NCBI GenBank assembly: GCA_030686995.1
Contig: CM060693.1
Span: forward strand, 111,688,228 to 111,752,227
Source: Artemisia argyi
Lineage: Eukaryota > Streptophyta > Magnoliopsida > Asterales > Asteraceae
Direction of reading: 5' to 3'
DNA: 64,000 nt
In this document: piece by piece, positions 45,090-57,535 of the stretch
Position numbering within the stretch: the stretch's first letter is position 1
Layout of the letters: each line of letters begins with the position of its first letter
Position numbers and translations under genes: made by a program
Notes under the pieces: generated by a model
What the model was told of the DNA's origin: nothing
Databases searched by the model: none
Seen by the model: only the letters and a program-made list of their open reading frames with translations

Positions 45090-45432
45090 GAACCCTTAAG
45101 ACACCATCTTAGACACATCTTTTCATACAGCTTTCATAGCTTTCCCATGCATAACTTCTATCTTTAACCTTTTCACATATCAAAGATTCAAGGTTACACT
45201 TGTAATCCTGGTGATAGTTTAGATCACTCGTATTATTTCATCAATAATATTGAATAGTTTTGTGTTATTCTTGTTGTGCTCATTCTCTTTTACTTATTCA
45301 CCACCTTTGTCCTTTAGTGTGTTTTAGTAAATTCCTCGTGCTAACTCACATTCATTCATAAATATCCTAAACACATTACTGAGATTAACATCCCAAGTGT
45401 TTGCACAATTCAATACAGAATCCTTCCACAAG

Positions 45433-45444
45433 TGGTATCAGAGC
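45433..45444 (+). other. Copia primer-binding site
   Basis: TGGTATCAGAGC, complementary to the initiator Met tRNA 3' end, 2 bp after the LTR. Confidence 0.85.
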
Positions 45445-45481
45445 AAGGCTGATATTTACGACATAAAAGAACAAAGCAAAA

Positions 45482-47977
45482 ATGGATGTTGAGCACATTC
45501 AAACCAATGTGGCTGCAAAACTTCCATTACTCAAACAGAATGAGTTTGAAATGTGGAGACTGAGGGTTGAACAATACTTCCAAGTGCAAGACTATGCACT
45601 TTGGGAGATTATTGAAGAAGGAAACTCATTTAAGCCAGCAACCACCACCTCCACAGTAAATGATGCACTTGTCACAACTGTGCAAGTAAACCCAATAACC
45701 GCTGAAGAAAGAATTCAAAAGAGAAATGATCTTAAAGCCAGGAGTATACTTCTCATGTCTATTCCAAATGACCAGCTTCTAGTCTTTAACAAATACAAGT
45801 GTGCTAAAACCCTTTTTCAAGCTATTGTGGCTAGATTTTGTGGTAATGGTGCCACCAAGAAAACCCAGAAAACACTTTTAAAACAACAGTTTGAAAACTT
45901 TTCAGCCACACCAAATGAGTCTTTGGACAGCATGTTCAATAGACTACAAAAGCTTTCTAGTCAGTTAGCCATTCATGAAGTGATAATATCTCAAGAAGAC
46001 TTATACTCCAAATTTTTTAGAAGTCTACCCTCTGAATGGGCCATGCATGTCATTGTCTGGAAAAACAAACCAGATATTGATTCCATGAGTCTCAATGATC
46101 TTTACAGTAACTTCAAAATAGTAGAGCATGAACTAAAGAAGTCTACTAGTTCAAGCTCAGGAAATATGGCATTTATGTCATCTCATGGTACTACCAAGAA
46201 AGTTGATGAAGAAAAAGATGGTGGAGAAGAAGGTACTGCCAACACAAATTTTGGTACTGCCGGTACTTCCAGTAGTACCAAAACCATTTTTTATGAAACA
46301 ATTGGTTGTGCTTTCCTAACATCACAACACAGTGGTTCCACATTGACCTTTGAAGATCTTCAAGAGATCAGTGATGATGATCTTGAAGAAATGGACATAA
46401 AATGGCAGCTTTCACTTCTTAGCATGAGGGCTAAGAAATATTTGATGAGGACTGGAAAGAAGATTGTCATCAATGGCAATGAACCTGCTGGGTATGACAA
46501 ATCTAAAGTGGAGTGTTACAACTGCCACATGAAGGGTAACTACTCAAGAGAATGTTGAAGACCAAAGAAGCAGGGTGATAAGGGAAGAGATTTTGAGAAC
46601 AAGAACAGGGGAAACAATGAGAACAAGAGCAAGGAAGTGGACATCACTGAAACAAAAGCTATGGTAGCCATTGATGGGCTGGGTTTTGATTGGAGCTTCA
46701 TGGGTGAAGAAGAGTCATCCTCAAATGAAATAGCTTTAATGGCTCTCTCCAATCCCGAGGTACAAATTACTAAATGTTCTGCTACTTGTGAAGTTTTTAA
46801 AGAACTAGAAATCTTAAGAAAACTTTATGATGACCTGAAAGAAGAACAAAGAAAAACTCATCAAGACCTAGTTAATCATAAGTGTGGTATGTCCAAACTT
46901 GAGAAACATATAATTCACTTTAGAGAGAATGAACTCACCTTTTCTGACACAAAAGCTATTCTTAATAAAGACATATTTCTTAAAGATGCTGAAATAAACC
47001 TGTTAAGAACTGAGTTTGCTAAAGTGAAACAAGCAAAAGATAATATTCAACTAACTGTTACAACATTAGAAAATGCTTCTGCTTGTACTAAAAGTATAGT
47101 TGAGAACCAAATGAACAAGACAATCAAATCTGGGATTGGATACAACACATGTCCACCTCCTTACAGAGGAATTCCTTGTCCCCCAGGTTTAGATCTTGCT
47201 GAATCAGGTTTACATGAACTCACAAATAAACCTCTAGAAAAGGTAAAACCTGTAGAAAATAGTGAACCTTTTGAGAGTACAAGTAATACTTCTCTCTCCA
47301 GAGAAAAGGTGCTCACTGATAAGAGCTCAGATGTTACAACTATTGAAGGTTGTACATCTGATGAGAATGGAAAAGAGACTGTTTCTAAGAAAGGAAACAA
47401 AGTAGGACCAATCAGTCCTAAAAGTGTAGAAAATATCACAAAGACTAAAGTTGTTCTAAAAACAGTTGAATGTTGTGCTAAATGTAATAGCAAACCTAGA
47501 GGTAGTCAGAGAAATTGGAACAATCTTAAGTCACATCAATTTGGTGATAACTTTGTTTTGTACAATAAGGCATGCTATTACTGTGGTAGTTTTAATCATA
47601 CTCATGCTTATTGTAACAATTGGGTTTCTGGGAGTACATCAAGGTCTAAATCAAATAAAACAAACCCAAGAAAAGGATTTGTGAAGTCTAACACACCAAA
47701 AGTCAATCATACTGTTAGACCAAATGAGCCTGTTTTTCCAAAATTCACTACTAAGGGTGCAAGAAATACTTTCAAACATGCACCAAAAGTTGTGAAAAGT
47801 CATATTGAAAGAAATTTTGTGGATAAAACACAAGATTGGAGACCAAAACCAAAAGGTCCTGCTAGACCAAATGGTAGACCAATTGGTACTGCCAAATTTG
47901 GTACTGTCAGACCAAAAGCCACAAAATGTGTCAAAAATGAAAATGCTGTTAAGTCCTCAGCATGTTGGATTTGGTGA
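45482..47977 (+). pseudogene. Copia gag with extended C-terminal region
   Basis: Capsid/nucleocapsid protein. ATG 45482, with core motifs NEFEMWRLRVEQYFQVQDYA, ARSILLMSIPNDQLLVFNKY, LLKQQFENFSATPNESLDSM and FRSLPSEWAMHVIVWKNKP. A first zinc knuckle, CYNCHMKGNYSREC (46514-46555), has Asn in place of the expected His and is followed at once by a TGA stop, one C-to-T change from CGA. The frame then continues unbroken (46559-47977), with a coiled-coil part and a second, intact knuckle CYYCGSFNHTHAYC near 47571, to a TGA at 47975-47977. A long gag with a distal second knuckle fits the Asteraceae copia group. Confidence 0.85.
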
Positions 47978-48017
47978 CCACTCTAACCAAATGGTGCATC
48001 AACAGTCCTAAAAAGGT

Positions 48018-50270
48018 TTGATTACATTGATGCACGAGGCAAACCCAAGTCAGTCATGGCTTGGGTACCCCAAGGAAACTAATATGTGTATACATGTGCA
48101 GGAACATTCAGATGATATTGCAGATCAAGGATATGTAGATAGTGGATGTTCAAGGCACATGACAGGCAACATGTCTTACCTCACAGACTTCAAATCATTT
48201 GATGGAGGATATGTTACCTTTGGGGGAGGAATCAAAGGAAAGATTACTAGTAAAGGTACAATTAAAACCAGTAAATTAGATTTTGAAAATGTGTACTTTG
48301 TGAAAGAACTACAGTTTAATCTCTTAAGTGTCTCACAAATGTGTGACACAAAGAACAAAGTTCTTTTTACTGACACTGAATGCATTGTACTTTCTCCTGA
48401 TTTTAAAATTCCTGATGAAAGTCAGATTCTTCTTAAAATCCCTAAAAAGAACAATATGTACATTGTTGATTTAAAGAACATTGTTCCTAAAGAGAGTTTA
48501 ACCTGTCTAGTAGCAAAAGCCTCATTGGATGAATCTATGCTTTGGCATAGAAGACTTGGTCATGTAAACTTTAAAACAATCAATACAATTGCAAAATATG
48601 ATTTGGTTAGAAGTTTACCCAAAAAGATTTTTCAAAATGACCAAACCTGTGTTGATTGTCTAAAAGGCAAACAACATAGAGCTTCTTGTAAGCCCAAGAC
48701 CCATAACTCAATTTCTCAAGCTTTATACATGCTTCATATGGACCTCTTTGGTCCTACTTCTGTGAATAGCTTGAATGGTAAAAGATATTGTCTTGTAGTT
48801 ACTGATGATTACAGCAGATTCTCTTGGGTTTTCTTTTTAAGTACTAAGGATGAAACAAGTGAGATCCTTAAGTCCTACATTACAGGGATAGAAAACCAAA
48901 TTGATAAGAAAGTAAAAGTAATTAGATGTGACAATGGGACAGAATTCAAGAATAGAGTTATGGATGAATTTTGCAAAGAAAAAGGAATAAAAAGAGAATA
49001 TAGTGTAGCTAGAACCCCACAGCAAAATGGAGTAGCAGAAAGGAAAAATAGAACACTTATAGAGGCTGCTAGAACAATGCTAGTAGATTCTAAGTTGCCT
49101 GTTTCATTTTGGGCTGAAGCAGTAGGTACTGCTTGTTATGTATTGAATAGGGTTCTTGTGATTAAACCTCATAGAAAGACTCCTTATGAACTTTTGTTTG
49201 GTAGAACACCATCTCTAAGTTTTATGAGACCTTTTGGATGTCATGTCACTATTCTCAATACCAAAGATCATCTAGGAAAGTTTGAAGGAAAAGCTGATGA
49301 AGGCTACATGATAGGGTATTCTTTGCAAAGTAAGGCCTAGAGGGTGTACAATAAATGCACTAGGCTAGTGGAAGAAAACCTGCACATAGAGTTTCAAGAA
49401 AAACTACCAAATGTTGCAGGCATTGGACCAGATTGGTGTTTTGACATTGATAAGCTTTCAGAATCTATGAATTATGTGCCTGTCACAGGTACAAATACTA
49501 ATGATAATGCAGGTCATGAAGACAATGTTGAAAGATCTGAGGATCAAGATTACATCTTGATGCCAATTTGGACAGGATTGGATTCATCTTCAAGTCTTGG
49601 AGAGCCTTCAAATACTACAAATGAAGGTGTTGAAGATGATCATGGAACTCAAGATCAAAGGAATCAACAAAATTCTGAAAATGGAAATAGTACTGTCAAT
49701 ACACAAGATGGTACTGCCAGTTCAACAGATGGTACTGCCAGTTCACAAATTGGTCTTGCTGAACCATTAAATGTTCTATCAAATGATTCCTTACCAGAAG
49801 ATACAGGGATTGGAAACCTTCCAATTTCCTATGATGTTCCTACAACACACAACCCAAGAATTCTCAAAGATCACTCCATTGATAATGTGATTGGCAGCAT
49901 TGATTCTGGTGTTAAAACAAGAACGCAAGTCTTATCTTCAGACAAAGATGGGTTTGTCCTTGCTTTGTATGAAGAAAAGAACCATGAAGTTGCCCACATA
50001 TGCCTGTTTTCATGCTTTCTCTCTCAAGTAGAACCCAAAAACATTACAAAAGCCTTAGATGATTCAAGCTGGGTTGAAGCAATGCAAGAAGAACTACTTC
50101 AATTCAAACTGCAGAAGGTTTGGGTACTAGTTGATTTGCCCAAAGGTTACAGGGCAATTGGAACCAAATGGGTTTTCAAAAATAAGAAAGATGAAAGGGG
50201 AATAGTGATAAAAAAACAAAGCCAGATTGGTGGCCCAAGGGTATACTCAAGAAGAAAGAGTGGATTATGA
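48018..50270 (+). pseudogene. Copia pol part 1: protease and integrase
   Basis: Protease active site YVDSGCSRHMTG at about 48136, intact. GAG_pre-integrase with H-H-C-C zinc pattern (LWHRRLGHVNF, CVDCLKGKQH). The integrase core keeps all three acids: D in LHMDLFGPTS, D in IRCDNGTEFKN, E in QQNGVAERKNRTL. An in-frame TAG at 49338-49340 follows GYSLQSKA, and the frame continues to 50270. The link to RT is broken near 50215, where one extra base in an A run shifts the frame. The start lies in a different frame from gag, so another shift occurred between 47977 and 48018. Confidence 0.85.
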
Positions 50271-53109
50271 AGAAGTTTTTGCTCCAGTTGCAAGAATTGA
50301 AGCAATTAGGCTATTCTTGGCCTATGCTTCTTTCATAGGCTTCACTGTCTACCAAATGGATGTCAAAAGTGCCTTTTTATATGGTACTATTGAAGAAGAG
50401 GTGTATGTTTCTCAACCTCCAGGCTTCATTGATGCAGAATATCCAGACAAGGTGTACAAGGTTACCAAAGCTCTTTATGGTCTACACCAAGCTCCTAGAG
50501 CATGGTATGAAACATTGGCTTTCTATTTATTGGAAAATGGATTTCAAAGAGGCAAGATTGATCCAACTTTGTTCATCAAAAGAACCAAGAAAGACATCTT
50601 GCTGGTGCAGATTTATGTTGATGACATTATCTTTGGATCTACAAATCAGGAATTGTGTGTAGAGTTTGAAAAACTTATGCATAGTAAGTTTGAAATGAGT
50701 TCCATGGGGGAACTTACTTTCTTTCTGGGTCTCCAAGTGAAACAATCTAATGAAGGCATATTCATCAGCCAAGATAAGTATGTAGCAGAGATCCTAAGGA
50801 AATTTGGGTTTGCAGATTCAAAGGTTGCAAGTACACCAATGGATCCAGAAAAGGGGTTACACAAAGATGCTGAGGGTGAAGATGTTGATGTGCACAACTA
50901 CAGATCAATGATTAGGTCCCTAATGTACCTTACTTCATCAAGACCAGATATCATGTTCTCAGTATGTGTATGTGCAAGGTTTCAAGTCAATCCAAAAGTT
51001 TCTTATCTCACAGCAGTCAAAAGAATCTTCAGATACCTCAAGGGCCAGCCTAAGTTGGGTCTGTGGTATCCAAGGGAATCATCTTTTGATTTGGTAGCTT
51101 ACTCAGATAGTGACTATGTTGGTGCAACCCTAGACAAAAAATCCACAACTGGTGGATGTCAATTTCTTGGCTGCAGACTCATATCATGGCAATGCAAGAA
51201 GCAAACAATGGTGGCCAACTCTACAACTGAAGCAGAATATGTTGCAGATGAGGCAAAAAATGAACCACTTTTAGGGGGTCATTTAAGCCCGGAATTGAAT
51301 TTATTTGATCAAATATTGCCCTAAATCGTTCCTTTTGTGATTTTAGGTACTTTGTGAGTGAATTCTGGAAAAGGAAGCATTTTGGACGTTTTTGGAGCAT
51401 AAAAGTGAAGAAAACGACAAAGTCTTAATTTTCCTTGCTAGAAACAGTACCTGACGGCGTCAAGGGCATTTTGGTGACGGCGTCAAGAGTAAAAGTGGTG
51501 ACGGCCCAGAGAGAATGTGAAGGCGTCACCCAAGGCCGTCACGTGTTAACTTGTCAAAACTTGCGCGCGGAGTAGCTGATATTGTTTTGGTCATAACTTT
51601 TGCATACAAACTCGGATTTAGGTTATTCAAAAGCCCAAGCGAAGAGGACGAAGAGATCTACAATTTGGTGAAAAAATGGTCGTGACGGCGTCAAGAGAAC
51701 GAGCTGACACCGTCAAGCCTTGCCGACAGAAAACATGCCTATAAATATAACTTCATAACTTCACTTTTTGTAAGACCTAAACCCTAAGGTCGATTTCTGG
51801 GTTTAGGTGGGTGTTTTTACAGCAACTTAGAGGGTTTCAATCACTCCATAAACATCATGTATTGGTTTGATGATTCTATCTCAACTATGTCTTTCATTAT
51901 TCTTGTTTGCTTTTCTTTGATTATGTTTTGCTAATTCACCTTGTGTCTACTTATGATTATGTGAAACTTGTATATAATTGATTAGATCTCATTGATTTCT
52001 TGTTGATGTTGTGTCTATCTTCATCAATGAGGGGCTTGTTGATGTGTGTGTCTATCTCCATCAATTAAGGCGTGACAACTTCAATAGATCTAGTTGGTTT
52101 AGTTTATAATTCTTGTTTTCTATTGATTCTTGTTTTGATTGAATGAATTTATATGTTAGGCTTAAGAAAACTGGCAGATCTCCAAATGGTAACATGCTTG
52201 AACGTCTTAGGAAACATGAACCGATTGCACTAGGTCTTTATTGGTTGTATTTAATGCATGAGCCACTGTTTTATAATCCCTATGGTTGTGCTGGGCATGG
52301 TATAGGAGAAGATAAGAGCTCATAGAGTTGGGGAGTTATGTGCGATACCCCATGAATGGTATTAAGGAATACAACCCGTCATTTAAAACAAGGTTACAAT
52401 TCAATAGGTAGAATTGGATAGCTAGCAAGGAATAACATATCATAGGTAGACATGCTTCACTTATCTTGTAGAACCTTAGTTTAGTTTTCTTGTTAATTAG
52501 TTTAATTAGTAGCTTTTGGGTTAGTTGATTAGCAACTAATTCCGCCCACTCTCCCAATACCTGAGATTTTTACTTGCTTTTCATAAAATATAAAAATACA
52601 AAAAGAATCATCCTTCACCTTTAGATCTAGTTAGATTAATTTCAATCCTAACGACACTATTCCTAGCTGAACGATCAATCCCCCGGTACTTGTCACTATA
52701 CTATACTACAACGATCAGGTACACTACCTGGTGGGGGTTGTAAGCTTCTCAAGATCCCTTGAGAGGTAAAGCCTGGTGCGATTCCCACGTATCAGTTGCA
52801 AGTGCAAGTTGTTGTAGCCAAGTTCTTTGGATCCATAATCAATTGCTTGACTATGGGTACAATTTTCTTAACACCATTATTTACATTGACAACAGCAGTA
52901 CTATTTGTATCATTAAAAATCCAGTTCAACATTCAAAAACAAAACACATTGAAATCAGACACCAATTCATAAGAGATTACAATGAGAAAAGATTAATTCA
53001 AGTTGTCAAAATTGATTCTGAAAATAATTTTGCAGACCTTCTCACCAAAGCTTTTGATTTAGGTAGGTTTAAATACCCGGTAGCAGGTATTGGTATGATA
53101 AATCTTTGA
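50227..53109 (+). pseudogene. Copia pol part 2: RT and RNase H, split by a solo LTR
   Basis: RT landmarks: [50 protein letters not shown] and the catalytic YVDDIIFGS. The RNase H block starts [20 protein letters not shown] and reaches [10 protein letters not shown] at 51245, where a 1549 bp solo LTR plus 5 bp duplication is inserted. It resumes at 52800 with ASCCSQVLWIHNQLLDYG, KTKHIEIRHQFIRDY and FADLLTKAF, ending at a TGA (53107-53109). Removing 1554 bp restores one continuous frame, so the insertion is the only lesson in this part. Confidence 0.9.
51246..52794 (+). mobile_element. Solo LTR of the one-ORF gypsy family
   Basis: Matches the LTRs at 31065 and 35830: GATGAGGC start, TTTAAGCCCGGAATTGAA, TGACGGCGTCAAG motifs, the final ~250 bp and the CACGTATCA end. 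The GTTGC duplication is at 51241-51245 and 52795-52799. The first base is A instead of T. No internal sequence, so it is a recombination product within the copia RNase H. It has diverged in its middle from the other copies. Confidence 0.92.
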
Positions 53110-54087
53110 AAAACATGTGTTTTGTATATAAATAAACAAGTTCTGGCCTCTAATCATGGTACTGCTAGTTAGTCATAAGGTACTGTCAATACATAATTGG
53201 TACTGTTAGTTCAACGTTTGCTCTGTTTTTGCTCATCTTGATATTTAAATGTTAACAATGCTATAAAACAAGTGCTTTGCACTCTGTTCTTTTGGTTTAC
53301 AACTAACTATTTCAGGTTACTCAAAGCTTGCTAACACAATCAGGATATGGAAATGGTAATCAGTTCACCAAGTTGTTCAAAACTTTAAGAGCTGGCTTGT
53401 CCAAATCAAACGGCTCTTGGTAAAGACTTCTAAAATCCGTTGATAGCTGATAGTTTGCTAAAAACTATAAGGTAATCAGTTCACCCAGTTTCACAAAAAA
53501 CTTAAACGAACTGACTAGTCCAAAGCAAACGGCTCTTGGTAAAGACTTATCAAATCCGTTGATAGCTGATAGTTTGCTAAAAACTATAAGGTAATCAGTT
53601 CACCCAGTTTCCCAAAAAACTTAAACGAACTGACTAGTCCAAAGCAAACGGTTCTTGGTAAAGACTTATCAAATCCGTTGAAAGCTGATAGTTTGCTAAA
53701 AACTATAAGGGATATTTTCTAAAATTTCAAAGAGACTGCCAAGTTTTATTTCAAAAATAAGGTACTGGTAGTTCAAATTTTAGTACTGGTAGAGTAAATT
53801 GGTACTGCTACATAGCCGTTGAGTCTGTCAGGTTAAAATATAGCCGTTGTTTTTAAAGGGTATTTTTGTGAATTATTCATGTTTTCCTCGAATTAAGGAT
53901 ATAGTTATTATAATAAAAGATCTTTTTGACCGCCTCTTCCATTTCTTATCCATAACTTTTATAGTCGGTCAAAAGTCATTTTTCTCATAATCAATCCTTA
54001 TCATAATTCACACTCACCTTTCATCTTCTACCAGTACAACAATAAAATCCCACCATTTAAATCAAAATTTTCATCAAACCCTTCACC
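53110..54087 (+). other. Non-coding region between copia pol and the extra ORF
   Basis: Holds several GGTACTG words and three tandem repeats, then a leader (53980-54087) before the extra ORF. No gene seen. Confidence 0.7.
53355..53710 (+). repeat. Three tandem ~119 bp repeats
   Basis: Units start GGTAATCAGTTCACC at 53355, 53471 and 53590 and end GCTAAAAACTATAA. Units 2 and 3 are nearly identical. Unit 1 is more diverged. Confidence 0.92.
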
Positions 54088-56718
54088 ATGGCTCGTCTAA
54101 GTTTTGTCAAACGTCACAACCAATTAGCATTTTTGGAAAAGTCTGATGACAATGAAACTTTCCATCAAGCAGTTGATTTTCTAAACAATTCTTATGTCAG
54201 GTTTGCTTTACTCGTGAATCCCACTATTTTTGAATCTAAAATTTCACAATTTTGGCAAACTGCTAAACTTTACACTCTTGAGGATGGGATTCAAGAGTTA
54301 ATGGTCAAAGTGGATGGTAGAACATTGACTTTTACCGAATCATCCATTAGAAGACACCTTCGTTTGGATGATTCAGATGGCATTAGTCAACTACCTGATA
54401 CTAAAATATTTGAAAATTTGACAAAAATGGGGTATAATGTAACTTCTACAAAGCTTACATTTCTTAAAAAGCATTTTACCCCTCAATGGAGATTTTTGAT
54501 TCACACCATCCTTCACTGTTTAAGCTAAAAGAAAACCTCATGGGAGCAATTTAGTGGTAACTTGGCTGCAGCTCTCATTTGCCTGGCAACAAACAAGAAA
54601 TTCAACTTTTCAAACTATATTTTTGAAGGAATGGTTAAAAATGTGGACAGTGAAACAAAGTTTTTGATGTACCCAAGGTTCATTCAGTGCCTCATCAACA
54701 AATCCAAACATTTGTTACTTCCCCCAAACAAACCTATTAAAACTCCCAAACTTACACACAAAGTGTTTTCAAACATGAAAATTGGTTTTCAAGGAGAAGA
54801 AGTACCACTTTTTGAGGAAATGTTACCACAACATTCTGAAGAACCTGATCACTCATCATCACATCCAACACCAGTACCATCACTCACACCAACAGCACCA
54901 TCAGTCACACCACCATCATCAGTACCATTACCATCTCATCAACAAACACAAACACCATCTGCAACATCACCATCATTATCACATCATACCTCACCACCTC
55001 AATCTCCTCCACAACAAAGTGTAGATGCTCAGACTATCAGGGAATTAAAGGAGCAAGTGCAGTACTTAAAAACTTCTCTTGAAAGTCAAAACAAACATTT
55101 TACAGAGATCAACACCAAGTTAGTTAAGAGGGTTGAGAAATTAGAGTTGAAAGTGAAGTTGCTGAAGGGTAAAAAGTCTACTCAGTTGGTTGTTTCTAGT
55201 TCCTCAAGTTCAGATGCAGAGGGTTTAGGTCTCTCTTCCAAAAAGGGGAGGATGGGTAGTTCTAAAAATGAAGAAGAGATTCAATTTTAGTTTCATGATG
55301 GAACTCCAGTAATTGATGAAGAGCCTGCTACTCAAGAACAAGAGCCTGTTAGCTTGAAAGATACTGCTGCAACAGATACTGCTAAAGCAAAGCAAGATAC
55401 TGCTGAAGCAGAGCAAGAGCCTGCTGGGATTCAGAGGCTATTAGCTATGAATTTAAAAGGATCTAATCAAGTGTCTTACAAAAGAAAGAGAGGATCACAA
55501 CCTCAGGGGAGGTTTCTTGTTTCTGATGAACAATCTGCTGCTCCAAGTCCAGTATCATCACCAAAAGACAAGGGCAAGAAAATTGTGGTTGAAGATGAAC
55601 CAAAGCCTAAAAAGATGAAGCAGAAAAAACAAGCACAATTGGCTGTAGATGAAGAGTTGTCCAAAAAGCTTCATGAAGAAGAAGTATTGAGGGCTGAAGA
55701 AGAATCAAGAATGCTGCAAGAAAAGTTTGATGCTCAGCTGCAATACATCATTTCCATTGATCCAATTGTAAGAGGTGAAGCTTATACCCTGATTTGTGAT
55801 GAATCTCTTAGCTCAGATGAAATGACAATCAAGCTCAATGATTTCATCACCAAGAAATACAATCAAGAGGCATTGGATGATGTCTATCAGCAGATTCAGA
55901 AGAATCAGAAGAAAGGATTTAAAATGCCACATTCTGAAGCAGATCAGAAGAAGTTCTTCAAGATATATCTGAATAGAGAAGTGAACATGAAAGATCATCA
56001 ACTCAAAGGTAAATCTTTTGATGAATTGAAGCTTCTATATTTAGAGGCTTACAGAAGAAACAAAACCAGTTTTCTCATGGATACTCAAGAAAGGCCTTCC
56101 AAAGGAAGAGAAGATGATCAGAAGGAACAAAAAGAGAAAGCAGAATTGCCTCCTGTTCAATCAAGAGAAATGGTTGTCCATGTTCCACAAGTTATTTTTG
56201 CTGAACCCTTACATGTAAGGCATCCAGTCATAGATTGGGAAATCTTCAATGACAAGTTTGGCAAAGCATGGAAGATAACAAGAGTTGGAAACAAGGTTGA
56301 GATTTTCAAGAAGTTTGAAAATCTTCTTAGAGCATGTAAGAGAATGGATTTAGATGAATTATGGGTATTAGTTCAAGAGAAGCTGAAAACCAAGTATAAG
56401 CCAGATGCAAAGGAGCAAGAGCTATGGGTTGAGTTCAGCAGACTATATGATCCAAATCCTTCTGATACTCATTGGAAATTTCCTTACTATGATTTATCTG
56501 TTACATGGGAATACTTCAGCATGAGTCATGTTCATCATCTTTCCACTCAGAGTGGAATAGAGCTCTTTATGCTAGGTGAGAAGGAGTATCCTTTAAGCTA
56601 TGAAGTATTATCAGTCTTGATCTCAAATAAGCTTTTATGTGAAGAAGAGACTAATGCAGTCAAAAGATTGAAGGAGAGCATATTTGATCAGTATGAAAGC
56701 CTAAGGAGAAAAAGATAA
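54088..56718 (+). pseudogene. Copia extra 3' ORF with two in-frame stops
   Basis: One reading frame of 877 codons from ATG 54088 to TAA 56718, interrupted only by TAA 54526-54528 and TAG 55288-55290. The N-terminal part (FLEKSDDNETFHQAVDFLNN, YVRFALLVNPTIFESKISQF, IRRHLRLDDSDGISQLPD, TPQWRFLIHTILHCLS, KFNFSNYIFEGMVKNVDSE) is like ORFs found 3' of pol in many Asteraceae copia elements. A Pro/Ser/Thr-rich stretch, a coiled coil (IRELKEQVQYLKTSLESQ), a basic segment (KPKKMKQKKQ) and a C-terminal domain (LWVLVQEKLKTKYKPD, GEKEYPLSYEVLSVLISNKL) follow. No membrane segment is visible, so an envelope role is unlikely. Function unknown. Confidence 0.82.
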
Positions 56719-56802
56719 GGTTTTTGGAAGAGTTCCCTCAAATCCTCAAGGTATGAATTTTATTCACAAAGAAACTTGGTTATTTTATATGGGAATAACA
56801 AG

Positions 56803-56815
56803 TTTAGGGGAGGAT
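56803..56815 (+). other. Copia polypurine tract
   Basis: TTTAGGGGAGGAT immediately before the 3' LTR. Confidence 0.75.
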
Positions 56816-57535
56816 TGTTGGGAATAAAATGCACAAAGTAAAGAGTCTGCCAGAAGAGCCTGCTAGTGATAGTTAAGCCTGCCTCTTCAGTTTTGCTGAT
56901 GTTGAAGATATACTAACAGTACCTTCTGGGTAAGAAGGTACTGCTAGTTAAAGAAGGTCCTGCCAGTTTTCACGACAAGTTGCTATATTTTAATTAGAGA
57001 TATTTACTTGTATTATTAGTCTTTGTACAAAGTTATACGTTAAGAAGAAGTAGTACAGAAGTCTCAGTAGATATAATGGAGTGTTTTACCTTGAAAGGTG
57101 TAATATTAGGATAAGATAAACCTCTAATATGTTATATTAAGCAACTTGACCACTTGTAATAAGGGCTCCTTATACTATAAAAGGAACCCTTAAGACACCA
57201 TCTTAGACACATCTTTTCATACAGCGTTCATAGCTTTCCCATGCATAACTTCTATCTTTAACCTTTTCACGTATCAAAGATTCAAGGTTACACTTGTAAT
57301 CTTGGTGATAGTTTAGATCACCCGTATTATTTAATCAATAATATTGAATCGTTTTGTGTTATTCTTGTTGTGCTCATTCTCTTTTACTTATTCACCACCT
57401 TTGTTCCTTTAGTGTGTTTTAGTAAATTCCGCGTGCTAACTCACATTCATTCATAAATATCCTAAACACATTACTGAGATTAACATCCCAAGTGTTTGCA
57501 CAATTCAATACAGAATCCTTCCACAACTATGATAT
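56816..57535 (+). repeat. 3' LTR of the copia element
   Basis: 720 bp, same ends as the 5' LTR, followed by ACTAT and the resumed outer LTR. Confidence 0.93.

Larger units (their letters stand above)
44703..45430 (+). repeat. 5' LTR of the copia element
   Basis: Differs from the 3' LTR by a 19 bp tandem duplication (44823-44860, AAGGTACTGCTAGTTAAAG) and a few substitutions. Confidence 0.93.
44703..57535 (+). mobile_element. Sirevirus-like Ty1-copia element, 12.8 kb
   Basis: LTRs 44703-45430 (728 bp) and 56816-57535 (720 bp) run TGTTGGGAATAAAATG to CAGAATCCTTCCACA. The target duplication ACTAT is at 44698-44702 and 57536-57540. The PBS TGGTATCAGAGC is at 45433 and the polypurine tract TTTAGGGGAGGAT at 56803-56815. 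Order is gag, protease, integrase, RT, RNase H (copia order), then a long extra sense ORF before the 3' LTR, as in Sirevirus-type elements. The coding parts carry several stops and one or two frameshifts. LTRs are almost identical. Confidence 0.95.

Noticed and set aside
50527..50897. Minus-strand ORFs over copia RT
   Set aside because: Antisense shadows of conserved RT codons with no homology of their own.
53355..53710. CRISPR-like array
   Set aside because: Whole 119 bp units repeat without unique spacers, inside a plant retrotransposon.
54782..55024. His/Gln-rich 80-codon ORF
   Set aside because: Shadow frame of the Pro/Ser/Thr-rich linker in the copia extra ORF.
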